Below, piece by piece: positions 22,991 to 34,595 of a stretch of DNA of 64,000 nt; within the stretch, counting starts at the first letter, position 1, and the number at the start of each line of letters is the position of its first letter. This DNA is from Cryptomeria japonica (lineage: Eukaryota > Streptophyta > Pinopsida > Cupressales > Cupressaceae): assembly GCF_030272615.1 (NCBI RefSeq), contig NC_081411.1:835250136-835314135 (forward strand). The letters run 5' to 3'. The position numbers and the translations under genes are program-made. The notes beneath the pieces are model-generated. The model did not search any database and was not told the DNA's origin. It saw only the letters and a program-made list of their open reading frames with translations.

Positions 22991-24935
22991 CTTGATTTGG
23001 AGGCACTTGTATTGTTTATTTGATATCATTGTATACTTGGACTTTTATTGTTTTTATGATGATCTATATGTAGACATGGATTCTATATGATGACGATCTT
23101 TATTATGCATGTTACTCTATTTGATGATGATGCTTTATATGATGATTATATGGATGCATGATTAGATGGATGATGATATTTATGCATGTTACTCTTTTTG
23201 ATGATGATGCTTTATATGATGATGCAATGATAAATGCTTTTGTTGATTTTTTATTTTGATGATCTTGGATGCAAATGAAAATGATTACTAACTTAAATGA
23301 TTTGTAAATGATACAAATGCAATGATCTATATGGAAATGCAAATGAATGATTGCTTTAATGCCTATGATGATGCAAATGATCTATTTGAAATGTTTTTGA
23401 TTTTATATGTAATGTTTATGAATCTAAGTGCAAAGATGCAACTAAATGATCGTTAATGGAATGATAATGAAAATAATAATGATGATACATTATATGATTA
23501 ATTAAATGCCCTTAATTGAATGCAAATTAATGCAATGATTTATATATACAATTAAATGAAAATGGATGATGATTAAAATGATTCTAAAAATGAATGCACC
23601 TACAATGATTAAATGCAAATTATTTTTGTTTGTCCAAGTATACTCAATCTTTATTTATGATCGTTGATCTGTTAATGAAATGAAATGCTTATAATGTAGC
23701 TGACAATGAATGCTTATAATGCAGACGAATAATGAGCTAATGAAGTGATCTAACTAAAAATGATACTACCATTCTTCATATGCGATCTTTGTAACAATGC
23801 TTTGATTTCATCATTGAGCTTTAAAATGTTGTAAGAAAATACAAGCAACTTGACATAATGATTCGAGATGACCTGAGTATTCCTTACATGGAATTTGATA
23901 TAGAAAGTTAATACAAGCAACTTGATATAATGGATCAAGTTGACCTAAGTATTGCTTGCAAAACAGACAAGGATTATCTCCTTTCATGCATGACTTGGAA
24001 CGTCCTCCTTGATCTTTTGCCGATCATATCCCGAGACAAGTTCATACCGTAGTAAGAGATAAACCACACACAACAATCAAAGAAAATAATCATACACACA
24101 ACAATCAAAGAAAATAATCATGCCCCATTATAGTTTCTCTAGTCATGGACATCCTTGAGTCACATAGAGTACATGATTAGCAATAAAATCAAGATATAAA
24201 CAATGAATCTTGCATGTCATTCACATGTTCTTATGGTTATTAACTGATATAATCATCTTGATGAATGATCTTTGATAATCCTTTATTACTTGTTGATTGA
24301 TTCTTTGTTTTCCTGAGTTTCACAATTCAGTTATTGATTAAACACCTTGATTGATTTGTTGCTTTGTTGCTCGTTATCTGTTTCAAAATCCTAGGTGTTT
24401 TTGGTTTTTCTAAGTTTTTTGAATGTTTTGGGATTTTCAAAGATTCAAAAGATCACCTTAGCAAAAGGAATTAGGATTTTGCCCCCAGTGGAAACAAAAT
24501 TATTATGGATGTATGAATTGATCAAGATCCAAACCATGGTGGGATACAAATGCAGATATGATTGATTTTGATAAAATCTAAGACAGTGACTACAACAAGT
24601 ATGTCAAACTGTTGGTAAGTTGCATATTTCTTGCTAAATGGTTCAGAGCAAATCGAAAGATGGAATGGATAAGCTAAGATATATCGAAGCGATAGATGCG
24701 ATAGGATGGAGTAGATAGGTGCGCAAAGCAATCTTATAGATGGAGGAACTTACTTCTTAGATAGCGCCTGTTTACCAAGTTTTCACTATCTAAATTTATT
24801 GCATTTTTTTCATATTTTGATTTTTTAAGACTTTATATGCTTTTTGTTGATTTTTTCAGGACTTTATATGCTTTTTGTTGATTTTTTCAAGACTTTATAT
24901 CTCAAACATAGAATTTCTTGAGATGGATAGAATTG
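22991..24935 (+). other. spacer between the PMD pseudogene and pol of element A
   Basis: No gene is supported. 23060-23760 is a degenerate field of atgatgcaaatgat-like words (plus strand), also present more weakly in B after its PMD stop (44590-44900). 24480-24935 aligns loosely with the 3' tails of E and B, including the gcctgtttaccaagttttcac region. Confidence 0.6.
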
Positions 24936-24939
24936 GTAG

Positions 24940-26112
24940 GTTCATCAAACCAATCACCTTCAGGGGTAGATAACTTGTATGCTCCTGATCCATATGTTGC
25001 TACTATGACAAAAGGTCCTAGCCAATTTGGTTCAAATTTTCCCTTCTTTTCTCAATCTTGCTGATTTCTTGGATTCTCCCTTAGAACTATATCTCCAATC
25101 TAAAAAATGTGCAGCTTGACTCTGTGGTTATAGCTTCTTGTCATTCTTTGTTGATATACTTTCAAATGATCTGTTGCATTTTGGTGACGTTCCTGAATCA
25201 GTTCTAGTTCCTGGAGTCGAGAGACTCGTTGTTCTTCTTCTAGTATAAGACCTTGCAAGGATACTCATAGAGAAGGTATCTCTACTTCTATAAGTAATAT
25301 AGCTTCTGATCCATAGACCAAACAATATGGAGTTGCCCCTGTTGGAGTGCGGATGCTAGTTCGGTATGCCCAAAGAGCAGGATTTAGTTGAATGTGTTAG
25401 TCTTTTCCAGCTTCATTGACTATTTTCTTCAAGATTTTCAAGATAGTTTTGTTTGATGCCTCAGCTTGACCATTTCCCTGCAGATAATATGGAGTAGAAA
25501 ACCTATGGGATATGAAATTGTTCACATAACTCCTTCACATCTTGATTTTTGACTTCCATTATCAGTGATAATGGTCATAGGAACTCTATAGCAATAGATT
25601 ATATAATTTAAAATAAATGATGATATTTGTTTTCCTGTCACTGTTGTTAAAGGCACTGCTTCAATCCATTTAGTAAAATATTCAGTAGCTATCAAAATAA
25701 ACTTATGTCCATTAGAAGATGAGGGATTTATCTTTCCTACCAAATCAAGGCCCCATTGCGAAAATGGCCATGATCCTGTCATAGGATATAATTCTTGTGC
25801 TGGCGCATGAATGAGATTCACATGGATATGACATTGTTTGCATTTTCTAGCATATGTGAATGAATCTCTCTCCATAGTAGGCCAAAAGTAACCCATACGA
25901 AGAAGTTTCTTAGCCAATGTTAAACCACTTGAATGTGTGCCACAAATACCTGCATGAACTTTGTCAAGAAATTTTTCAGATTCTTCTTGTTCAAGACATC
26001 TTAATAAAGTACCATCTAGACCACGCCTATATAGGATATCAAAAATTATAGTATAGTTAGAGGACTGGCGACTAAAATTCCTTCTCTGATTGAGAGATAA
26101 GTCAAGAGGAAG
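24940..26112 (-). pseudogene. pol: integrase of element A
   Basis: The frame 26142-25522 carries the zinc-binding part (HAGICGTHSSG, then CKQCHIH) and the core with WGLDLVGKINPSSSNGHKF (first Asp) and TDNGS (second Asp). The third acidic residue region and C-terminus continue in broken frames to about 24940, ending with a GPY/F-like segment near 25000. No chromodomain follows. Insertion F separates it from the RNase H part at 30717. It is inactive through stops. Confidence 0.82.
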
Positions 26113-27355
26113 GATATTGTCATGCCCAAACTTTTGGGCCAAAACACAACCAACAATTTTTTTTTAAATCACTTATTTACGTGCAATCATAGCTTAAATA
26201 GTTGTGGCAACTTAACATGTTGTTCCAAACGATTCCTTTTTTTTTTTACATTATAAGGTTTCTAAAGAGAATGATGAATTAAAGTTTAAATAGAAACCTA
26301 AAGTTTCGATAAAACTCCTAGACGATAAAATCAAAATATTACTTACGTAAAAATTACGATAACTCTAATAATCAAGAGATCAAATTAACTTTATAAGGGT
26401 ACTAACCAATTCACTCAAAAGACCCTTTCTTCAATTACGTTTCATAATAATAATTAGATCAACTTCTACTAAGAAGACATTAATATAATTACTAGATTTG
26501 ATAATATCCATTATTTACTAAATACCAACGCTATCACTATTTCATTTCATTAATATCATCTAATTGAGCAGATACATTTAAGGTGCCAAACATCATTATG
26601 ATAATTAAATTATCAAATAAAAGTATTGTCATACCCAAAAATTTAGGGCAAGGACGAGATAAAAAAAAATTTAAATCGCACTTAAGACATTTAAGTTTGG
26701 CAAATAAAAATGCTATAACATGTTTTGTCTTAAGTATGTTTCAGAGTTAACTTTATCTACTAGCTCAAGTAATCAAATTAATTAAAATTATATGTTGGAT
26801 TCTAATGGAATAGCTTTATTGTCGCATCGCTCTTAATCAATAACTAAATCAATTAAATAACGTAGAAAAAGATTAATCTCCAATATCCATTCATTGTTCT
26901 TAGGATCTAATTAACTCAGTCCTAGCACTTAGTTTTATAAGTGTCTTTATTTTACTTAACAATAATTAAATAGTAGGTTAAATGAAAACAACTAAAGGGT
27001 TGATGATATTCGAAAATGAATATTTTCCTATCAAGTTTAATCACATGCACCTACGTCTAGGAGAGCTAAAAATTAAATATTATTTCACAGATCTTTAATT
27101 CAAAAAATATCTCAATCTATTTAAATTTAAAATTAAATATTAACTTCATTAATACTTAATTCTTAAACGTCTCAATCTATTTAAATTTAAAATAAATATT
27201 AACTTCATTAATATTTAATTCATAATCATCTCAATCTATTTAAATTTTTAAAATTAAATATTAACTTCATTAATATTTAATTCATAAACATCTAAATCTA
27301 TTTAAATTTTAAAATTAAATATTAACTTCATTAATGTTTAATTTGAAACATCTCC

Positions 27356-27382
27356 ATATATATATATATATATATATATATA
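27356..27382. repeat. (TA)n microsatellite
   Basis: An uninterrupted run of alternating T and A lies within insertion F. Confidence 0.95.
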
Positions 27383-27529
27383 ATCCATAGGGTTTTACCC
27401 ATGCAACCCTAACCCTTATTTATAATATAAAATAAGTCTCTCCTTATTTTATTTTATTTTCATTAACCACATTTTACCCTAGCCCTAGCCAGGCTAGGGT
27501 TTCTTCCCATTTTTTTTGTTTTGGGTTTG

Positions 27530-27745
27530 TGCAGGGGTCAAATGGTGTCCACGGGGAGCGGCGACCATGGCAATGGGCGGGGCAGAGATTGTGAGGGCGG
27601 CAGGTGGGCGACGTCGCTCACTGTGGTCGCCCATAGTGGCATCGGCCGGGGGTGCCCATTGTGCCCTGCACAGTGTTCGGCCCCGCCGTCCTCTGTGCAT
27701 TGCACAGTGGGTTCGGCCCGGGTCGACCCTCCCCCCTCCCCGAAC
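27530..27745. other. GC-rich island inside insertion F
   Basis: About 215 bp rich in G and C, with several CG dinucleotides, lies in otherwise very AT-rich DNA. Open frames cross it on both strands, but they run straight into the microsatellite and show no domain. It may be the promoter-proximal or R region of a long LTR. Confidence 0.6.
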
Positions 27746-27789
27746 TTTCTTTTAATTTTTATTTATTTTTTTAATTTTTTTTTTTTAAA

Positions 27790-27886
27790 ATATAAAATAT
27801 ATTTATATATATATATGTATATATGTATATACATGTATATATGTATGTATATACATGTATATATGTATATCTATACATGTATATAT

Positions 27887-27944
<58 letters not shown>

Positions 27945-27990
27945 ATATATATATACATGTATATATATACATGTATAGATATACAAATAT
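27790..27990. repeat. compound TA/TATG microsatellite
   Basis: Alternating TA with regular TATGTA and ACATGTATAT interruptions gives a long dyad-symmetric tract. Translated frames here (repeated Tyr-Ile or His-Val-Tyr) are artefacts. Confidence 0.95.
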
Positions 27991-30716
27991 ATAAAAGAAA
28001 ATATAATGTATAGACAAAAGTATTTTAATTATAAGTATGTATTCGAACACAGAAGCTTACTATACAAAATACAGAAGTTATTATATTGTCTTTTTTTTTT
28101 TTTAACGTCTCTTTTTTTTTCTAATAGTTTCATTGAACTAATCTGAAATAAAGCAATGTATTTTCTTTTTAAACATTAATTTACAAAAGAAAACAGAGAT
28201 AGACTATTTAGCTGAAGTTTTATTTTCTGCAATATAAATCACAGAGTAAAATAAATCTAAACAACACTACATAATTCTAGAAATTATTGAAGTAAATCCT
28301 AAAGATAGTCATGATGATTTCATTTAGATTTATTATCTGCAAATAAATAAAATGACAGATACAATAAACTTTACAGCAACTATATAAATGTTATAGGGTT
28401 TAAAATTTAACTTTAGAGATAAACAGAGGAAATAAACGGATCCTTTTATTTTTCAGAAACTAACATGCAAAATAAGCTTTTCATCTTCAAAACTTCCTAT
28501 ACACCACAATATTTATTTCAAAACTTTAGGAAATAAAATCAGAAATAATCATTTCCTTTTTTGCAATATAGCTTAAATGACTATTACAAATCTTTAAATC
28601 TTATCTCCAAGATACTCTTGTCACTTTACAAATAGGCCTCTCATTTCTAATAAATGAGGAAAATAATAAATACATAACCAAATATTTTTCTGCAACAACT
28701 AATTCCAGCCACATCTACTTGTTCTGTTATTTTCTTCTAACAACCTGCAAATAAATCAAAGGTTGTGACCATGGAGAGCTCACCTCCCAGCCTAGGCTAA
28801 CTGGTAGCCACCCCCGAGCTTGGAGAACCAAGCCCTGGACAGGTAACACACATGCAAACACAAATAGACAAGGGAAAATAGTCACAATCACATTCCCAAC
28901 CAAGGCTACACTGCATCACACATTGTGATGTCTTTTTCAAGGGTGGTAGTGGACCAAGTACCCTGAGGAGACTGCAAGTATGGTAAAACATATAGCCACC
29001 TCATGGCAAACCAAATATATCAAGTATAACAACCCCACATTCCTTATGCCCCCCAAGGCATTCATGCCTTTTTTCCCTCCTTATGACCCCTAAATGCATA
29101 AACGAGCCATGCAGCAAGGGTCACATAAAATCCCTTGTGATCACTCTCATAACAAGAGCCTCTCACTCAAGGGTTGTCACTTCTACCACCCACAAGACCA
29201 TCCTCTCTCCCAAGAGTAGGAGGTCTTGATTACTCCCAACACACATAAAATGCATACAAGAAACAAACATAAAACACCAAATAATCTTCCAAGGGAAATA
29301 TGCAAGAAAACTAGCCTTTAACACAAGCAATTCTTTCAATACTACATGCAATATGAAAACATTACAAGAAAGGTAGAACCAACCTTAAACTGCCCAAAGG
29401 TATGCTAGTTTTGTTGAGGATGAGTAGCCCAATTCTACAAATATTTCCTTTCTGCCCTTAGCCAAATTCTCAATTCCAAATCTATTCTTTTTCCTTTTCC
29501 AAAATTCCTTGTCTCCAAAAATGGAGAGTGGGTGATTGCCCACAAATTTTCTAATTCTTGCTTAAGAAGCCCTTTGTGAGAGTTCTCACAAGTTTCTAAA
29601 ACTGAAAAAGGAAGGTAAGGCGAAATGGGAAAGGGAACTCTCATTCTAAAAAGAAGGTTAACAACTTAGTTCAAGCCTTCTATTTTCAATTTTCGCACAA
29701 CTTAGAAAAGTCACTTTTTAGGGTGTCTAAATGGTCACATGAGAGTTGGTACATGCCTAAAATTACTCCTAACCCCTAGGTATACCTTATGGGCTTTAGG
29801 AAACACTTCTAAACTATCCCTAGGTGTCCATTTAACCCCCTTTAAACTCATCTGAAGTTAATTTTCGGGTCAAACTTAAGTTGACCATCCCAAAGATTCT
29901 TTACCCAAGGCATTTATGGAATCATATTGAATTAATTGAAAAGCTATAGTTAAACAACTTCCTCCAAGAGACACATTTAAAAACTCAAACATAAATCAAA
30001 ACATGTGTCAAGTGACACAAAGAAAATGCTTTTACAAAATTATACATGAAATCTTGTCTCTTGTTGGATTTACACAAATAAACAAAATTCAATTTAACAT
30101 TCATGCAACAATCACTTTCACGAATAAAATACGATACAAACGGGGTGTTGTCTCTCCAAATAGACAAACCCTGGTTTTACGAACGCACATAGGTCTAGGT
30201 TTGGTTCTCCATAATATTTCCATGGTCACATGGATAATTTTCCTGCACATCTCAATTACACATTAGTAATTTCAATTAACCTCATATAACATTTAAACAC
30301 ATGAATAAGAATACACATCAAACACTCTGCATACCACATACATTTAAACAAATCAATACATCTTACATCCAAATAAATCCACATACGCAGTTATCATAAT
30401 CCTCATAATTTTATTCATTCATAAGATACGCATCATATTTCCAACATCATAATAAAGTTCTACAAATCCAAATATAGCTGACATACGTTAGTTCAAGATT
30501 ATCCAATCAGTGGATCTTTTAGGATTTCAAATTCATAACGCATCAAAATGTACACCTCAAGGTGAAATAACTCTATAACTTGGTTCAATTACTTTTCTCA
30601 CCAATCTATCTGTCGAACACAGTCCATTCTATTGGATTATATAGCATTTATTAGCAGGGTCAAACATGGTCAACTAAGTTAATCAAAGCTTGGTTTGGGG
30701 AAGGCCTTACAGATAT

Positions 30717-32700
30717 GTTCTTTTAAATATTGATAAGTTTGACCGTATGAGGATTGATTGGTTCCTGATATATGGCAAATTTGGTAGATATGCTGGGATT
30801 GAATGGTAGGGGTTAAGATATCTTCCACGAGAAATTTGTAACATTGTTGATTCTCCTTATTTTGCAAGAGAGATGCTATTGTAGCCATTGCATCTGCTGC
30901 TTTATTCTCATTTCTTGGAATCTGGGTGAATGATATTTCTTTTTAGTGTCCTTTAAACTCCTCCACTAGTTGTTTGTATGGCATAAGCTTATCATCCTTT
31001 GTTTGATATTTGTCATTTACTTGGTTGATGATAGGTTGTGAATCACCATAGACATGTAGTTCTTTGACATTCCATTCGATAGCCATTTTAAGCCCAATAG
31101 CTAATGCTTCATACTCTGCAGTATTATTAGTGCATGGAAACCGCAATCTATATGATTTGGGAATTGTGTGTCCTTGAGGTGTGATAAAAAAGATGCCTGT
31201 GCCTGATCCATATTATGTATAAGAACCATCAAAGTACAATTCCCAAAATTGTGTACTTACTGTCAAGATATCTGCATCAGGAAATTCGATGTGCAAAGGC
31301 ATGTTATTTTGTAAAGGTGCATCAGCCAATTGATCAGCGATAACTTGTCCCTTAATATCTTTCCGATCAACATACTCTATATCAAATTCACTTAGTATCA
31401 TAACCCATTTGGCTAGTCTCCCTGACAATGTTGACTTGCTCAACAAATATTTGAGAGGATCTATCTTTGCTATTAGTTTTACAGAATGAATCAACATATA
31501 ATGTCGCAACTTCTGAGTTGCAAATACAACTGTTAGACATGTCTTTTCTATTGAGGAATAATTTAATTCATAGCCAACAAGCGTTCTAGTGATATAATAA
31601 ACTGCTCTTTCTTTTCCTTCATCATCATGTTGGGCTAGGAGGGCTCCTAATGATACATTTGTTGCTGAGATATAGAGCAACATTGGTTTCTCTTTGGTTG
31701 GTGATATCATTACTGGAGGACTCATAAGATATTCTTTTATTTGCAAAAAAGCTTCTTCACATTTTGGATCCCATTTGAATGGAACATTTTTATGTAGAAG
31801 ATGGGTAAATGGAAGACATCTATCTGCTAAATGAGAAACAAATCTCTTGATTGATTTCAATCTTCCTTGTAAAGATCGCAATTGACTTATGTTCCTAGGT
31901 GACTCCATCTCCATGATAGCTTTGACTTTTTCATGATCTACTTTAATTCCATGAGCTGATATAATGTAGCCAATGAGTTTTCTAGAGGTTACCCCAAATG
32001 CACATTTCTTTGGATTTAATCTCAATTGATATCTTTCCAACTTGTCAAAAATCTTGCTTAAAATGTTCAAATGTTCTTGTCTTGTATGAGATTTTGTAAG
32101 TATGTCATCGACATAATCTTCCATAAATGTATGCATCATATCATGGAAAATTGTTTTCATAGCCCTTTAATAAGTCGCTCCTGTGTTCTTAAGCCCAAAT
32201 GGCATAACATTCTAGCAATATGTTCCCCATGCACAAGTGAAAGCTATTTTTTCTTGATCTTCAGGTGCAATTCTTATTTGATTATATCCTGAGAAGCCAT
32301 CCATTAATGAAAACATCTCATGCCCTGCTGATAAGTCCACTATGATATCAATGTTTGGTAGCGGGAAATCATCTTTTGGACATGCTTTATTCAGAACTCT
32401 GAAATTTGTACAGACCCTTATGCTTTTATCTGGTTTTGATACTAGTACAATACTTGAAACCTATTCTGGATAAGCAATGGGTCTTATAAAACCCACTTCT
32501 AATAGTTTCTTCAGCTCAGTTTTTACAAGAAGAGCAATGTGCGAATGCATCTTTCTTAGTTTCTGCTTAACTGGTTTTTCTTTTAAATCCACATTAAGAT
32601 GATGCATGATAAGCTCTGGATTAAGTCCTGGCATATCTGCATAGGACCAAGCAAAATTTATTTGTCTTTGCTTAAAGAATTCCATGTATTCATTCCTCTC
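30717..32700 (-). pseudogene. pol: reverse transcriptase and dual RNase H of element A
   Basis: From 32685 the frame has the RT entry region (KLRKMHSHIALLVKTELKKL, then GFIRPIAYPE and a stop). RT continues through 32450-32170 in pieces, and 32160-31213 carries the catalytic YVDDILTKS, thumb, and the first RNase H-like domain (LLYISATNVSLGALLAQ). The second, archaeal-type RNase H starts FWELYFDGSYT at 31250 and continues 31146-30720 (TAEYEALAIGLKMA, YGDSQPIINQV, MATIASLL). Several nonsense codons make it inactive. It matches B over its whole length. Confidence 0.88.
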
Positions 32701-32733
32701 TTTTCCTGATAATGAGGCATCATAATGAAGTAT

Positions 32734-33921
32734 TTAAGGATCCTTTGATGTACCAATGTTTACTGCTTCTGTTGGTATCAGGATAGCAGATCTCTCCTGA
32801 AAATATGCATGAAGAATGTCAAACTTTCCATCTTCCAGTGCCTCAAATAGGTTTTCACCATCAGATACATCCTTTGTTTTCTCTTTTGATTGATCTAGTG
32901 TTGCCATGAAATTGTTTTCAACAATAGGTCTCTTTCCTTGCTTTATTTTACTTTTGTGACTAGAAAGTTTGGCATTCTCTTGAATTTGAGAAACATCACT
33001 TGATTCTGCAATGTAAGATATCTTAGGTGGGATGGGTTCAACAACGTTAAGGTACACGGCTAAGTCATGATCATTGGAAAAGACATTCAGTTCAGGGTTG
33101 TCTAAATTATCCCAATCAATTAGTTCAGGATGAAGAAGGGGTAAATCATAATCACTGTCATCATTAGGTGTTTCCACGTTCATGACATAATGATCATAAC
33201 TTGGCATAGAATAGGTACTGTCATAGATTAAATGTTTTTGAGAATTGTCTTTCTCAAGCATCTTTGAATTAGTTCTAACAAAATCAATATTAGCATTTTG
33301 TAGTTCACACTCAAGTGGTTCTTCAACTGACGTTTGTCCCTTAAATGAATGGATTATATCAACACACACGTCTTTAATACTGCAAATTCCTCCTTGACTG
33401 ACCTCATTTGCATTTTGGAGTTGACATACTTGTGTACATGATAAAGAGGATTATTTTGCTAGATTTTGTCTTCTTTCAAACTCAACTTCTTCTAGACTAA
33501 TAGTCAATCCAACTTGACTATCTCTTAATTCTTCTATGGTTCTGCCATATCTAGATACATCTTATTCCTCTTTTGATGAAAATATTGTATTTTCAAATGC
33601 TTGATCTATCCTTGTTTGTACTTCTTGTGGCATTACTTCTTTGTCTTTGTCATTCCCTTTCCTTTTTGCATATGCCTCTTTTCTCTAAATTCTGAGTTTT
33701 TCTTGTCTTGTTTCTAACTCCATCTTTTGTTTTGCAACAGACAAGTCTTCTTTTGTGATAGCTTCTTGGTCTTTATTATGTTCCTTACTTGATGTAGTAG
33801 ATAATACATCTGGACCCCATTCATACTCATTCGAATATGTCTCTAAATCACGATCTAGGACTACTCCACTATACCATACAGGAATGTTGTCTGGCGCAAA
33901 ATGTTCCCTAATTTTTGCCAT
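32734..33921 (-). pseudogene. acidic linker region of pol (element A)
   Basis: Two frames (33921-33685 and 33369-32734) correspond to the acidic, poorly conserved linker between G-patch and RT in B. Landmarks include EWGPDVLSTTSS (B: EWEWGSDKSSS) and LLHPELIDWDNLDNPE (B: LVHPQLIDWDQDGPPQ). No known domain. Broken by stops around 33400-33680. Confidence 0.7.
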
Positions 33922-33929
33922 CTCTATTT

Positions 33930-34544
33930 TTACTGCTTCTGGAATATGTTGTTCAGATTTTGCATTTTTTTGTATTTCCAGAACTTGTTGACAAGATTTT
34001 TCTTTACCCTTGATGGTAACTCCTTGTCTTGCTTTTCATGTTCTTCTTGCTCCTTTTGTTTATTTTTTACTATTTCTGCCGCTTGATGTAGCTTTTCTTG
34101 CCAATTTTCTTCTTTAGAAACTGATTTCTTTTTCCACTTTTGTTGTGGATGATTATGTTGCTCTTGATTGGATTTTAGATATCCAAGCCCAGATTTATCT
34201 TCTTTGGATTGTGAGTGTGGACAAATAGGTTCTGAAATACCTTGATGTCGCTTACCAATTGGTCCTTTTCCTTCATATCCCATTTTTTGCATGATTTCAT
34301 AACCTTTGCCATATTGTTTTATGGGAATATTGACTTTTGCTGCTATTGCTATAGTTTTATCTTCATCCTTGTACAACCAACCAATAATGTCTTTGTCTTC
34401 ATTTGCTTCTTCAAGAGTTGAAGCACTAACAAATGTCCCTTTAAACATATGTTTTGATTTTTCTGATGTCTTTGATTGAATATCTATAGGCTTTCCATAT
34501 GACTTAGGGGAAAGTGGAAAATTATGCAAAGAATATTTTCCCAT
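33930..34544 (-). pseudogene. G-patch domain segment of element A polyprotein
   Basis: Around 34320-34200 the frame reads YGKGYEIMQKMGYEGKGPIG, followed by a GISEPI tail. This is the glycine pattern of a G-patch RNA-binding domain and is conserved in B at residues 917-950. A Lys/Glu-rich, probably coiled segment follows to 33930. Its place directly after the protease recalls the protease-linked G-patch of betaretroviruses. A neighbouring stop separates it from the protease frame. Confidence 0.75.
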
Positions 34545-34595
34545 TCTTTCATCATTTAATTTGAGCTTTTCCTCAAAATTTTCCCATAACTTTGC

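Larger units (their letters stand above)
26118..30711. mobile_element. Insertion F: LTR-type element or giant solo LTR
   Basis: The segment starts TGTCATGCCC and ends GGCCTTACA and is flanked by the exact 5-bp TSD GATAT (26113-26117 and 30712-30716). It sits between the RNase H and integrase parts of A, which are contiguous in B. At 4594 bp it has no retroelement protein frame. I find no internal copy of its two ends that would define a pair of LTRs, so a long solo LTR or a non-coding LTR derivative fits best. Contents: AT-rich flanks, a (TA)n run, a GC-rich island and a microsatellite. Confidence 0.8.

Noticed and set aside
27470-27502. Telomere-like ccctagccctag...ctagggttt words
   Set aside because: Only two or three degenerate units with a changed motif; a short palindrome, not an interstitial telomere tract.
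27521-27994. 157-codon frame and its antisense counterpart over the microsatellite
   Set aside because: Half of it is Tyr/Ile/His repeats from the TA/TATG tract and the other half is GC-rich sequence open in several frames; no domain.
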